Positions 32,861 to 41,560 are shown, counted from the stretch's first letter. The stretch is 64,000 bases of DNA from Halostagnicola larsenii XH-48 (GCF_000517625.1 NZ_CP007055.1:1116001-1180000); one strand, 5' to 3'. Numbers and translations are program-made. Notes: a model not told the origin generated them from the letters alone.

Positions 32861-34036
32861 ATGGGAGCGCTGTCAAACCTTCGCGTGCTGGATCTCACGC
32901 AGGTCCTCGCAGGCCCGTACTGTACGATGTTGCTCGCGGATATGGGAGCGGACGTCGTCAAGATAGAACGCCCGGGCGGCGATATGATTCGCTCGAATCC
33001 GCCGTTCGTCGACGACGGAAGCGAGGAAGCCTACGGCGGATACTTCCAGAGCGTCAACCGGGGCAAGCGAAGCATCGAACTGGATTTCGGCGACGACGCC
33101 GATCGAGCGGACTTCCTCTCGCTCGTGGAAGAAGCCGATGTCGTCGTCGAGAACTACCGGTCGGGGACGATGGAGAAATACGACCTCAGCTACGAGACCC
33201 TTCGCGAACACAATCCGGAGCTAATCTACTCCTCGATCCGCGGGTTCGGCGATCCGCGGACCGGCGAAACCTATCGGCAGGGCCAGCCCTCCTTCGACCT
33301 GATCGCACAGGCGCTGGGCGGCGTCATGGAGACCACCGGCCAGCCCGACGGTCCGCCGACGAAGACCGGTCCCGGCGTCGGCGACCTCTTTACGGCGACG
33401 CTGAACTGCATCGGCATCCTGGCCGCGGTCAACCACCGCGAGCAAACCGGCGAGGGCCAGTACGTCGACACCGCCATGTACGACTCGATGATCAGCTTCA
33501 CCGAGCGCGCCATCTATCAGCAGTCGTACTCCGGGAAATCCCCGACCCGCCGAGGGAACGCCCATCCGACGCTGTTTCCCTACGACGCATTCGAGACCGC
33601 AGACGGCTACGCCGTCATCGCCGCGTTCAACAATAACCACTGGGCGGCGCTCTGCGACGTGATGGGCCGCGAGGACCTCGCCCAGGCGTATCCGACCGCC
33701 GCCGAACGCCTCGAGAATCGCGAGGCGCTTCGCGAGGAGATCGCCGACTGGGCGATCGAACAGACCACCGACGAACTCGTCGGAAAGCTCGAGGGCAGCG
33801 TTCCGGCCGCGCCAGTCCAGACTACCGAGGAAATCTTCGACGACCCGCACATCCACGCGCGGAACATGCTCGTGCCGGTCGAACAGCCCGGTGCCGACCG
33901 CGACGTCGAGATCGCGGGCAATCCGATCAAGATGAGCGAGACCAATCCCGAGCCCCACGGTCGCGCGCCGCTGCTCGACGAGCACCGCGAAGAAGTACTC
34001 AGCGACACGGCAGACGCCACGACGGCCGACGATTAA
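32861..34036 (+). CDS. mct: CoA-transferase family III, probable succinyl-CoA:mesaconate CoA-transferase
   Basis: The 391-residue protein is a class III CoA-transferase: L-D-L-T-Q-V-L-A-G-P-Y-C near the N-terminus, V-V-K-I-E-R-P-G-G-D, V-E-N-Y-R-S-G-T, and the catalytic Asp around D-T-A-M-Y-D-S-M. In the methylaspartate cycle it activates mesaconate with succinyl-CoA. This assignment rests on location, divergent to the mutase-lyase operon. The ATG at 32861 is chosen; a start 9 codons upstream is less likely. Confidence 0.88.
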   Translation: MGALSNLRVLDLTQVLAGPYCTMLLADMGADVVKIERPGGDMIRSNPPFVDDGSEEAYGGYFQSVNRGKRSIELDFGDDADRADFLSLVEEADVVVENYRSGTMEKYDLSYETLREHNPELIYSSIRGFGDPRTGETYRQGQPSFDLIAQALGGVMETTGQPDGPPTKTGPGVGDLFTATLNCIGILAAVNHREQTGEGQYVDTAMYDSMISFTERAIYQQSYSGKSPTRRGNAHPTLFPYDAFETADGYAVIAAFNNNHWAALCDVMGREDLAQAYPTAAERLENREALREEIADWAIEQTTDELVGKLEGSVPAAPVQTTEEIFDDPHIHARNMLVPVEQPGADRDVEIAGNPIKMSETNPEPHGRAPLLDEHREEVLSDTADATTADD

Positions 34037-34174
34037 CTGGCGATCTCCTCGTTTTCGTTTCTCCACTGATTGGGCGATCCCGCCAGCGTTGCCCCATCTC
34101 GAGCGGCCGGATCGCCGGTGTCACGACGGCCATGGAGAGTAATCCTTTTGCGGGTCCCCCGCACACGGTCGGGT

Positions 34175-34501
34175 ATGAGCAGTAACTGGCCGGTCGATCC
34201 CGACGGCGAAGAGGGGAGCGACGGAATGCGCAAGTACGACATGCGGATCATCGCGGACAAGGTCGACGAGGAGGAAGACTTCCCGCTGGACCGCGAGGAG
34301 TTCGTCGCGGAGTACGGCGAGTATCCGATTCGGATCAACCACCGGACGGTCGTCCCGATGAGCGAAATCTTCGAGTACGTCGAACCGGCGGAATTCGAGA
34401 CGATCGTCGACATGCACAAGGCGGTCGGGGATGCGCTGCGCGCCGGCGACTTCTGGGAGTACCACCCGAAGGGAGCCAACCCGGAAAAAAATCACGCGTA
34501 A
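34175..34501 (+). CDS. conserved haloarchaeal protein (DUF5785-like)
   Basis: The 108-residue protein begins M-S-S-N-W-P-V-D-P-D-G-E-E-G-S-D-G and contains K-Y-D-M-R-I-I-A-D-K-V and F-W-E-Y-H-P-K-G, a pattern common in haloarchaea that I recall as DUF5785. It is acidic and predicted mixed alpha/beta. No catalytic motif. The upstream 35 residues of the longer frame are not conserved-looking. Function unknown. Confidence 0.72.
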   Translation: MSSNWPVDPDGEEGSDGMRKYDMRIIADKVDEEEDFPLDREEFVAEYGEYPIRINHRTVVPMSEIFEYVEPAEFETIVDMHKAVGDALRAGDFWEYHPKGANPEKNHA

Positions 34502-34592
34502 TCACACGACCGACACGCGCGATCGCAGGGGCGACCATCACGGATCTGGATTACGTATCACTTATACGAACAGGTTCGAAAGATCGAGCACA

Positions 34593-35351
34593 GTGACTAA
34601 CACGCAGGTTACGCTCATCCAGATCGACAACTACGGCCCGTGGACGGTGACGCCCGAACCTCGCCGCGAAGCCGACCTGCAGACGATGCAGTCGCGGCTG
34701 TATGCGGATATCTCGCAGTTCGTCGGTAACCACGGCGGCTACACCTTCTTTACGCGCTTCGACAACATGATCGCCGTGACGAACGGCCTCTCGCTCGAGG
34801 ATCACGCCGTCTTACAGGAGTCGGTCGGCAACCGCTATCCCGTCACGTTGAGCCTCGGCGTCGCGACCGGAACGAGTCCGGTGCAGGCGCTGGCTGATGC
34901 GACGGAACTCGTCCAGGATGCCGGCAGCGCACAGGACAAACATCGACGAGAAATCCTCGACGGGCGAGTCGTGGAAGCCGAACACGGAACCACCGAAGAC
35001 GTCCAGATCGCACACTTCGACGTGATCGACGCGACCGGCAACTACACGGACGAACTCAACGCCTTCGACACCTTCATCGAGATCGAACAGGGGTACGCAG
35101 AACTCATGCGCCACATGCGATACGCCCACGACAGTCTCTCCTTTTTCGTCGGCGGCGACAACATCATCGTCGTCTGTCCGAATCTCGAGGAACCGGACTA
35201 CCGCGAAGCGATCGCCCACGTCGAAGACGCGGTAGACGTCGAACTTCAGGTCGGCGTCGGCCGAGGGGCAAACGCCCACGACGCTGGAATGGGGGCCAAA
35301 CACGCCCTCGAAACCTGTCGAGCCGACGGAACACGCGTCGAACTCGAGTGA
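34593..35351 (+). CDS. GTP cyclohydrolase III
   Basis: The 252-residue protein matches archaeal GTP cyclohydrolase III (GCH III): Q-I-D-N-Y-G-P-W-T-V-T-P-E-P-R-R-E near the N-terminus, R-F-D-N-M, and the palm-domain G-G-D-N in S-F-F-V-G-G-D-N-I-I-V-V. It opens GTP to a formylamino-pyrimidine, the first step of archaeal riboflavin and deazaflavin synthesis. The start is a GTG at 34593; an earlier frame start at 34431 would overlap the previous gene. A TATA-like cttatacg is at about 34561. Confidence 0.92.
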   Translation: MTNTQVTLIQIDNYGPWTVTPEPRREADLQTMQSRLYADISQFVGNHGGYTFFTRFDNMIAVTNGLSLEDHAVLQESVGNRYPVTLSLGVATGTSPVQALADATELVQDAGSAQDKHRREILDGRVVEAEHGTTEDVQIAHFDVIDATGNYTDELNAFDTFIEIEQGYAELMRHMRYAHDSLSFFVGGDNIIVVCPNLEEPDYREAIAHVEDAVDVELQVGVGRGANAHDAGMGAKHALETCRADGTRVELE

Positions 35352-35477
35352 GTACGAGCGGACGGAGCTACTCGCAGGAGAAACGCCGGGATCGAGTTCT
35401 AACCTGAATCGTTCGACGGGGCTGTGATTAAATGTGACGGAGGTAGCTTTTAGAGTGGCCGTGCGTATTGTTCACAC

Positions 35478-36092
35478 ATGGAGACGGAACTATCGGTCAC
35501 GGACGTTCTGACGACGGAGTACGTCGGTGTCAGCGAATCAGACACCGTGCTCGGAGCGGTCCAACTCATGCGCGAGGAACGCGTTAGCTGTGTGCTCGTC
35601 CTCCGGGGTTCGGAACCGGTCGGGATCGTCACCGAGTGGGATGTCCTCGGACTCGTCGCCGCCGAGGACGATGCTGCAGAGACCGAGATCGGTTCTGTGA
35701 TGTCCACTCCCGTCGTTTCCGTACGCGGCGATCGAGCACTCACCGATGCCGCCGATCTAATGGCTCGAGAAAACATCCGAAACCTCGTCATCGAAGACGA
35801 GGGAGACGTACTCGGTGTGCTCACCCAGCGAGATGTCATCGCGGCGGCTGGATCGTTTCAAGCGACGACGGCGCGGTCGGTGACGGGGACCCAGCAGACG
35901 CGAGGCCATCTCGGAACGAGCGCGTCCGTCACTGAATCGCTGGATTCGCGACGAAGTGACGAAACCGAGATTAGCCCGAACGGCGGGGACGAGTACTCGA
36001 CGCAGGGGATCTGTGAGGCCTGTGGCTCGCTTGCGGATTCGCTCTGGGAAGCCAACGGGCAACTCCTCTGTGCGGACTGTCGCTCCGTCTAA
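35478..36092 (+). CDS. CBS-domain pair with C-terminal zinc ribbon
   Basis: The 204-residue protein has two CBS motifs (V-T-D-V-L-T-T-E-Y-V and M-S-T-P-V-V-S-V, residues about 8-120), a nucleotide-sensing module, a linker, and a C-terminal zinc ribbon C-E-A-C-G (about residue 180) with C-A-D-C (about residue 198). CBS pairs bind AMP, ATP or SAM. The ribbon may bind nucleic acid or protein. The gene is followed by pgk after 109 bases; function unknown. Confidence 0.85.
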   Translation: METELSVTDVLTTEYVGVSESDTVLGAVQLMREERVSCVLVLRGSEPVGIVTEWDVLGLVAAEDDAAETEIGSVMSTPVVSVRGDRALTDAADLMARENIRNLVIEDEGDVLGVLTQRDVIAAAGSFQATTARSVTGTQQTRGHLGTSASVTESLDSRRSDETEISPNGGDEYSTQGICEACGSLADSLWEANGQLLCADCRSV

Positions 36093-36201
36093 CGGGCATC
36101 GATTCGCCCAATTGAAGCGGACTCAGTCGAAAGCTGTCAACTCGAATCACGCCCTCAGACCGATAGAAAGACCTTTCGGGCGAGACGATGGAGGGTCGAT
36201 A

Positions 36202-37419
36202 ATGATCGAGACCCTCGACGACCTGGACGTCGAAGGGACGACAGTGGGCGTTCGCGTCGACATCAACAGTCCGATCGGTGACGACGGGTCACTCGCCGAC
36301 GACGCGCGACTGCAGGCCCACGTCGATACCCTCTCGGAACTTTTAGATCGCGGCGGTCGCGTCGCTGTTCTGGCCCATCAGGGCCGCCCTGGAAGTGACG
36401 ATTTCACCGGGCTCGAAACGCACGCCGCGCACCTCTCGGACCTGCTCGAGCGGCCCGTCGGATACGCCGACGTGACCTTCAGCGACGCCGCACGAGAGAC
36501 GGTCAGTTCGCTCGAGAACGGCGAGTGCGTCGTCCTCGAGAACACCCGGTTCTACAGCGAGGAGTACATGGAGTTCGAACCCGAGCGGGCTGCACAGACC
36601 CATCTCGTCGAGGGCCTTTCGACCGTCCTCGACGCGTACGTCAACGACGCCTTCGCCGCCGCCCATCGCTCCCAGCCATCGCTGGTCGGGTTTCCGGCAG
36701 TGCTTCCGAGCTACGCCGGACGCGTGATGGAAGCCGAACTCGACGTGCTCGGGTCGATCGAGGAGACGACGGAACCGCGAGTTTACATGCTCGGCGGAGC
36801 CAAAGTCTCGGATTCGATCGACGTCGCTTGGAGCGTCCTCGAGAAAGACCTCGCCGACCACGTGTTGACCGCGGGCGTCGTCGGCAACGTCTTCCTGATC
36901 GCCGACGGCGTCGACCTCGGCGACGAGAGCTCCGATTTCATCTACGATCAGGGTTACTGGGACGAGATCGACCGCGCTCGAGACCTCCTCGACGCCTACG
37001 GCGAGCGAATCGCACTGCCACGCGACGTCGCAATCTCCCGAGACGAACAGCGATACGAACTCGGTATCAACGCCTTGCCACCGCAGGACGACGAGGGTGC
37101 GCTGGATATCGGGAGTTCGACGCTCGCGTACTACGAACGGCTCCTCGAGGACGCCGAAACCGTTATCCTCAACGGCCCCGCTGGCGTCTTCGAAGACGAC
37201 CAGTTCCAGACCGGTACACGAGGGGTATACGAGGCAGCGACGGACGTAGAAACCAGTATCGTCGGCGGGGGCGACACCGCATCCGCCCTTCGTTCGCTCG
37301 GCATCGACGGCTTTTCGCACGTCAGCACCGGCGGCGGTGCTGCGCTCCGCATGCTCACCGCCGAACCGCTCCCCGCCGTCTCGGCACTCGAGAATTCCCG
37401 CGAACGAGCCAGCGAATGA
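36202..37419 (+). CDS. pgk: phosphoglycerate kinase
   Basis: The 405-residue enzyme matches archaeal PGK: V-R-V-D-I-N-S-P near residue 17, A-H-Q-G-R-P-G, L-E-N-T-R-F-Y, L-G-G-A-K-V-S-D and the G-G-G-D-T nucleotide site near residue 355. It converts 1,3-bisphosphoglycerate and ADP to 3-phosphoglycerate and ATP in glycolysis and the reverse in gluconeogenesis. The start at 36202 follows an upstream frame that is not conserved. It overlaps the acetyltransferase gene by ATGA (37416-37419). Confidence 0.95.
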   Translation: MIETLDDLDVEGTTVGVRVDINSPIGDDGSLADDARLQAHVDTLSELLDRGGRVAVLAHQGRPGSDDFTGLETHAAHLSDLLERPVGYADVTFSDAARETVSSLENGECVVLENTRFYSEEYMEFEPERAAQTHLVEGLSTVLDAYVNDAFAAAHRSQPSLVGFPAVLPSYAGRVMEAELDVLGSIEETTEPRVYMLGGAKVSDSIDVAWSVLEKDLADHVLTAGVVGNVFLIADGVDLGDESSDFIYDQGYWDEIDRARDLLDAYGERIALPRDVAISRDEQRYELGINALPPQDDEGALDIGSSTLAYYERLLEDAETVILNGPAGVFEDDQFQTGTRGVYEAATDVETSIVGGGDTASALRSLGIDGFSHVSTGGGAALRMLTAEPLPAVSALENSRERASE

Positions 37420-37925
37420 CACCGAGCGAGCCAGTCGTTGAACCCGCGACGGCCGCCGATCTCGACTCGATCGTCACCCACTGGGTGGAACTCGCTCACG
37501 GCCAACGCGAATACGGCTCGTACATTCTCCCCGAACAGAACCGGGAGGCGATGCGCGAAATTTTCGGAGCACACAGCTTCGACGGCCGCTTGCTCGTCGC
37601 TCGAGTCGACGGGACGGTCGCCGGGTTCGCTTCGTTCTCGGTCGAACAGGGATCGCTGTCGCTGTCCTCGACTCGCGGATTCCTCTCGAACCTGTACGTG
37701 TTGCCGGCCTACCGGAGACAAGGAATCGGAACGGCGCTGCTTCGCGCCGTCGAGGACGCGCTCGTCGAACGCGGGGCCGACGACCTGATTCTCGAGACGA
37801 TGGCAGAAAACGAGCCAGCGCGACGGTTCTATCGACGGGCCGGCTACGAACCGTTTCGCGTCGCGATGGAACGATCGCTCTCGGATCGGAAAGAAAACGA
37901 TACACACTCAAAGGGGGAGGAATAA
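37416..37925 (+). CDS. GNAT-family N-acetyltransferase
   Basis: The 169-residue protein is a GNAT acetyltransferase: V-E-P-A-T-A-A-D-L-D-S-I at the N-terminus, the acetyl-CoA binding R-R-Q-G-I-G-T-A-L-L near residue 106, and N-E-P-A-R-R-F-Y-R-R-A-G-Y near residue 132. The substrate is not known. Its ATG overlaps the pgk stop codon, so the two are cotranslated. The tRNA-Thr gene follows. Confidence 0.9.
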   Translation: MTPSEPVVEPATAADLDSIVTHWVELAHGQREYGSYILPEQNREAMREIFGAHSFDGRLLVARVDGTVAGFASFSVEQGSLSLSSTRGFLSNLYVLPAYRRQGIGTALLRAVEDALVERGADDLILETMAENEPARRFYRRAGYEPFRVAMERSLSDRKENDTHSKGEE

Positions 37926-37937
37926 CCAACTCATAGC

Positions 37938-38011
37938 GCCAGGGGAGCATGGGTGGTTCATGCACTCGACTTGTAATCGAGACTCCCGGGGTTCAAATCC
38001 CTGCTCTGGCT
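37938..38011 (+). tRNA. tRNA-Thr (TGT)
   Basis: The cloverleaf folds: acceptor GCCAGGG (37938-37944) with CTCTGGC and discriminator T (38011); D stem GCAT/ATGC; anticodon stem CTCGA/TCGAG with loop CTTGTAA giving anticodon TGT; five-base variable region ACTCC; T stem CGGGG/CCCTG with loop TTCAAAT. One G-T pair in the acceptor and one in the T stem are tolerated. The 3' CCA is not encoded. Confidence 0.95.
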
Positions 38012-38420
38012 TACCTCCGTCGGTTCGAATCCCATACTGACTGATTTCGTCCGGCCCGTTCGACGCTCCCGCATCATAGCGTTTTCTGCCAACTCCCGTT
38101 TCTGCCATTCTCCTTCGAGCTGCGGTTTCGCTCCGGCCGACCGGTACCACGACCACGCCGTCGAAGCGCACCGTCTTGATCAAACGCCTACCGGTTCCGT
38201 CAGAAGTTCGTCCACACTGAGAACTCAAGGGAAATAGTTATTAGCCATTACCAATAATAACCACATGCCCATCCAGATTTCCCCCGATCTGGAGGCGACA
38301 CAACTCCCCCTACACTCTTTCCCCACTTTTCCGCTGGAGTAAAACGCGAGACGACCGAGCGATCTGCAAAACGTGTGCCGAGATGGACGTGACTCCTATC
38401 GAGTCGTGGCTTTCCATCAC
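38012..38420. other. 409-base region: tRNA-like scar, inverted repeat and a 25-codon frame
   Basis: GGTTCGAATCCC at 38022-38033, ten bases after the tRNA-Thr, looks like a T-arm fragment. At 38237-38261 the inverted repeat GTTATTA-N11-TAATAAC precedes a 25-codon frame (38265-38342, beginning M-P-I-Q-I-S-P-D-L-E) that is leaderless-placed but otherwise unsupported. The remainder is moderate GC with no coding signal. Confidence 0.5.
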
Positions 38421-38582
38421 TCAGGCGTTCGCGATCATCCGGAACCGGAAGGCGAGATAGACAAGAATCAGTACGAATGCGCCCGCGTACAACCACGATT
38501 CGGTCGCCAGCGCGTACACCAGCGCACCGGCGTTGAGGACGATGCCGAAGAGATAGATCGGTTTGAGTCGATTCAGTTCCAT
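38421..38582 (-). CDS. 53-residue two-helix membrane protein
   Basis: The minus strand encodes M-E-L-N-R-L-K-P-I-Y-L-F-G-I-V-L-N and then a hydrophobic stretch to A-L-A-T-E-S-W-L-Y-A-G-A-F-V-L-I-L-V-Y-L-A-F-R-F-R-M-I-A-N-A. The two hydrophobic helices with a short E-S-W turn and basic ends fit a small membrane protein with positive ends inside. It is below most gene-finder limits. The clean hydrophobic periodicity supports coding; no family is recognised. Confidence 0.68.
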   Translation of the reverse strand: MELNRLKPIYLFGIVLNAGALVYALATESWLYAGAFVLILVYLAFRFRMIANA

Positions 38583-38831
38583 TAGATCGATACTGGCATC
38601 GAAGACGCTAGTTTCTATCGCTATACGCTGCCCACTTGCCTCGCAGTATACCGTCGTTCTGATGGATGGCCTCGAGAGATAGCAACGATTCTGAGAGTCT
38701 CTGTCCTAGTTTCGATGGCACGCTTAAAATACATCGTAGCGGACACATATTGACACTGGTGATCATATATATCCAATTAGACTGGATATAGGTCACAGGA
38801 TTTATACCGGATCGTGGTAAGTGTGCGCTCA

Positions 38832-39107
38832 ATGCTACTCTCAGTGGACGGATCCGACCGAAGTACTCAGCAATCGCTGAGCTTCGAGATTATCAATGCG
38901 ATCGCGAACGAAGAGGGAGTCGATACGACGGCGATCGAGCCACCCGAATATGAGCCGCTCTACGAAGTTCTCAATCCGGAAGCGCTCGACGCGCTGTTTG
39001 CCCCTCGAGAGGACGGAACGCCGCGGACGAACGGCCGGGTCGAATTCCCGTACTGCGGCTATCAGGTCACGGTCACGAGCGATGGAGAGGTCCACGTTCG
39101 CGAGTGA
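38832..39107 (+). CDS. HalOD1 output domain protein
   Basis: The 91-residue protein matches HalOD1: S-L-S-F-E-I-I-N-A-I-A-N-E-E-G-V-D-T-T-A-I, then P-L-Y-E-V-L-N-P-E-A-L-D-A-L-F, and V-E-F-P-Y-C-G-Y-Q-V-T-V. In haloarchaea HalOD1 is found alone or as an output domain of signalling proteins. ATG 38832 is preferred to a GTG 18 bases upstream. A TATA-like box (attagactggatata, about 38777-38790) lies well upstream. Function unknown. Confidence 0.85.
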   Translation: MLLSVDGSDRSTQQSLSFEIINAIANEEGVDTTAIEPPEYEPLYEVLNPEALDALFAPREDGTPRTNGRVEFPYCGYQVTVTSDGEVHVRE

Positions 39108-39290
39108 CAGCGGATCTCGTCAGGAGATGAGCCATAGACGGTCGCGAAGTGGACGGATCACATCGAACCGAGCGGGGTACTCCGACGACGCGACTCGTCG
39201 GCTCTCGAGAATATGTTGGGGCTGGTAGATGAGCCAGAGACGATCTAATTGACCCGTAGCAAGCGGTTTTCGTTCGGACCGAACTAGATT

Positions 39291-39410
39291 CTGTCCGGGT
39301 CAGTCTAGACCGAATCGGTTCTGTCCGGGTCAGTCTAGACCGAATCGGTTCTGTCCGGGTCAGTCTAGACCGAATCGGTTCGGTCCGGATGAGCCTAGAC
39401 CGAATCCGCC
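39291..39410. repeat. 30-base tandem repeat, three perfect copies plus a degenerate fourth
   Basis: A unit that starts ctgtccgggtcagtctagac and ends cgaatcggtt is repeated exactly at 39291-39320, 39321-39350 and 39351-39380. A diverged fourth copy (39381-39410) runs into the 3' end of the thioesterase gene. Each unit holds the GTCTAGAC palindrome in a 14-base imperfect dyad (TCAGTCTAGACCGA). Read on the minus strand each copy includes GATTCGGTCTAG, the last codons and stop of the thioesterase gene, so the array is a tandem amplification of that gene end. Copies are adjacent with no spacers, so this is not CRISPR. Confidence 0.85.
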
Positions 39411-39793
39411 TCGAGACGGGTGCGTAGCTCCGGCGGTATCGATCGTGCCCGGCCGGTTTCCCGGTCGACGAAGACCTGCACGGAACGAGCGGTGGCCGCT
39501 CGCGTTCCGCCCGCCCGAATCTCGTACTCAATCGGGATGCTCGAGTCACCGAGATCTGTCACACCTAGACCGACCGTCACCGTCTGCTCCGCTTCGATCG
39601 GCGTTTCGTACTCGATCTCGAGCGACGCCAGAACGGTGTCGAGCTCGACGAGCGACTGGCCGACGATATCGGTGAAGTACGCTTCGCGGGCCTCCTCGAG
39701 ATACGTCGCGTAGATCGCGTTGTTTACGTGCCCCATAAAATCGACGTCGCGGAGACGGACGTCGATAGCCACTTCATAGGCGTACTCGCTCAT
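39395..39793 (-). CDS. acyl-CoA thioesterase, hotdog (4HBT) fold
   Basis: The 132-residue protein is a hotdog thioesterase of the 4-hydroxybenzoyl-CoA type: V-R-L-R-D-V-D-F-M-G-H-V-N-N-A-I-Y near residues 12-28 with the conserved Asp/His region, a long helix, and the sheet strands S-L-E-I-E-Y-E-T-P. It hydrolyses acyl-CoA thioesters; the acyl group is unknown. Its last codons overlap the degenerate unit of the tandem repeat downstream. Confidence 0.9.
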   Translation of the reverse strand: MSEYAYEVAIDVRLRDVDFMGHVNNAIYATYLEEAREAYFTDIVGQSLVELDTVLASLEIEYETPIEAEQTVTVGLGVTDLGDSSIPIEYEIRAGGTRAATARSVQVFVDRETGRARSIPPELRTRLEADSV

Positions 39794-39847
39794 TTCAATC
39801 GTCGATACGCACTGCGGGGAGCTATAGGCATCGATTTGTCGACGTAA

Positions 39848-40591
39848 TTACCAATTGGCCTCGAAGACGGTCTCGTGCAGCCGGGACGAAACGACCTCCA
39901 TCAACGGCTCGAGGTTCGCCGTGTCGTCGCGGTTGTACTCGATCAAGGTCTCGAGTGCCTCCTCGTCGCCGCGTTCGTATTCGTTCCAGAGTCGAACGGC
40001 GTCCCGTCCGGAGAGGTCGGGTTTGTCCCGATCGATGCCGAGATCCCGTTCGACTTGCTTGAGCCCGCCGTCGAGTCCGAGTTTCTTACACGGGTACATG
40101 AGATCGACGTGGGGCATCGATGCGTCCACGTCGTAACACGTCTCGAGGAAGGGGACGTCGAATCGCTTTCCGTTGAAGGTGACCAGCAGTGACGCCGCAT
40201 CGAGTTCGGTCTGGAGTCTGTCGGCGGTGAGATCGTCACCCTTGACGAACGTCTTCGTCTCACCGTCGCGGTGGACGCTGACCGTCGTCACGTCGTTGTA
40301 GGTCGAATCGAGTCCCGTCGTCTCGATGTCCAAAAAGCACGCGTCGTTCTTGACGTTCTCGTAGAGTCGCCAGTGACTCGAGGCCGGAAACGCGTCCGCG
40401 AAAAACGACATGTCGCCGCGGGCCAGGTGCGCCGTGCCGTCTTCGATAAACGACTCGATCCGTTCTGCGAGCGTCTCGCCGACGACCTCACCCTCGAACT
40501 CGTCCCAGTGGGTGACGCCGTTCGCCCAGAGTCGCCGTTCGGTCGCTTCACCGACTCCCCGGACTGGGATGAAACTGTTCTCGATTTGCAC
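39848..40591 (-). CDS. RNase H-like exonuclease (YprB type), DEDD fold
   Basis: The 247-residue protein has an N-terminal helix-hairpin-helix-like segment (V-R-G-V-G-E-A-T-E-R-R-L-W) and then a DEDD exonuclease fold: D-I-E-T-T-G, N-G-K-R-F-D-V-P-F-L, H-V-D-L and Y-N-R-D-D-T-A-N-L. Those four acidic spots form the two-metal site. Related YprB proteins process RNA or DNA. GTG 40591 gives the family-like start V-Q-I-E-N-S-F-I-P; a TTG start nine codons upstream is not supported. Confidence 0.84.
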   Translation of the reverse strand: MQIENSFIPVRGVGEATERRLWANGVTHWDEFEGEVVGETLAERIESFIEDGTAHLARGDMSFFADAFPASSHWRLYENVKNDACFLDIETTGLDSTYNDVTTVSVHRDGETKTFVKGDDLTADRLQTELDAASLLVTFNGKRFDVPFLETCYDVDASMPHVDLMYPCKKLGLDGGLKQVERDLGIDRDKPDLSGRDAVRLWNEYERGDEEALETLIEYNRDDTANLEPLMEVVSSRLHETVFEANW

Positions 40592-40730
40592 GTCTGTTGA
40601 GGGGAAGTGTGGGGACAAAAGCGCTTGGATCGCCGGTCTCGCGGGTCCGAACGGTGCCTGCCGAGAAAGTACCCGTTCCGGTGACCGACCCGATCGGCCG
40701 GTTTTTCACCCGGGAGACCGAAGAGAGCGT

Positions 40731-41465
40731 ATGACCGACCGTGACGAGGACCTCGCGGAAGCCGTCCGCGAGCTCTCAGAAACCATCGACGAGCTCCGTG
40801 CCGAGCTCGAACCGCGGCGCCGCCGTTCCCCGCTGCGCCCACCGACGCCGCGCGAGTTGCTCCGCGTCGCAGACGAGTTCGCGATCCCGGCGGCGCTCAC
40901 GGTGTTGAAGGCGAACGTTCGCGCGCTCGAGGCCTTCCAGCGCGGTATCAAGCTCGTTCAGACGGAACGGGATGCACGGGATCGGACCAAGACGGCCGCG
41001 AAGTCGACCGAAAAGCGCGCGAAGAAGCTCCGGAAGACGACCGTCTCGCAGCTCGATACCGTCCTCGAGGAGCTCCAGCGCGGCGTCTCCGAAGGATCGG
41101 TTCCGGCCGACGAACGCGTCGCCGGCCTGCTTGCGGAAGCTCGGAATCTCCGCGACGACGTGGACCGTCGACTGCAGGAGGTGGCCGAGCAAACCGAGGC
41201 GAACGAGGCCCAATCGATCGAAATCGACGGCGAGGACACTGAATCGGACGGCGCTGGTGACGTGAACGTCGATGCCGCCGACGAGTCGAACGTCGATGTC
41301 GACGCCGAACTCGAGACGCTCAAAGACCAGTTCACCGACGACGACGATGACGACCGGCCGTCCGAGGGCGACGGCGACGATTCACCGGGCGATGGCAACG
41401 GTCGCGGCACTGACGACGACAATAACGCTGACGACGGCAACAACGCTGACGACGCGGGTCACTAG
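40731..41465 (+). CDS. coiled-coil conserved haloarchaeal protein with acidic tail
   Basis: The 244-residue protein has heptad-rich helices (residues about 5-35, 90-160: A-V-R-E-L-S-E-T-I-D-E-L, D-T-V-L-E-E-L-Q-R-G-V) around a small hydrophobic domain (about residues 42-70, E-L-L-R-V-A-D-E-F-A-I-P), then a basic K-K-R-K patch and a highly acidic Asp/Gly/Asn tail of about 80 residues. I recall similar haloarchaeal DUF proteins. Function unknown; the gene is divergent from the YprB gene. Confidence 0.72.
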   Translation: MTDRDEDLAEAVRELSETIDELRAELEPRRRRSPLRPPTPRELLRVADEFAIPAALTVLKANVRALEAFQRGIKLVQTERDARDRTKTAAKSTEKRAKKLRKTTVSQLDTVLEELQRGVSEGSVPADERVAGLLAEARNLRDDVDRRLQEVAEQTEANEAQSIEIDGEDTESDGAGDVNVDAADESNVDVDAELETLKDQFTDDDDDDRPSEGDGDDSPGDGNGRGTDDDNNADDGNNADDAGH

Positions 41466-41560
41466 CGAGCAGAGCTACCGGAGAAGCGTCTAGCGGATTC
41501 ATACTACTGGTGCGGGAAACTACGACGAAAACAACTACTGACGAGGAGTCGGAGGTACGA

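Noticed and set aside
39291-39410. CRISPR array
   Set aside because: The 30-base units are directly adjacent with no spacers and contain a gene's own stop codon.
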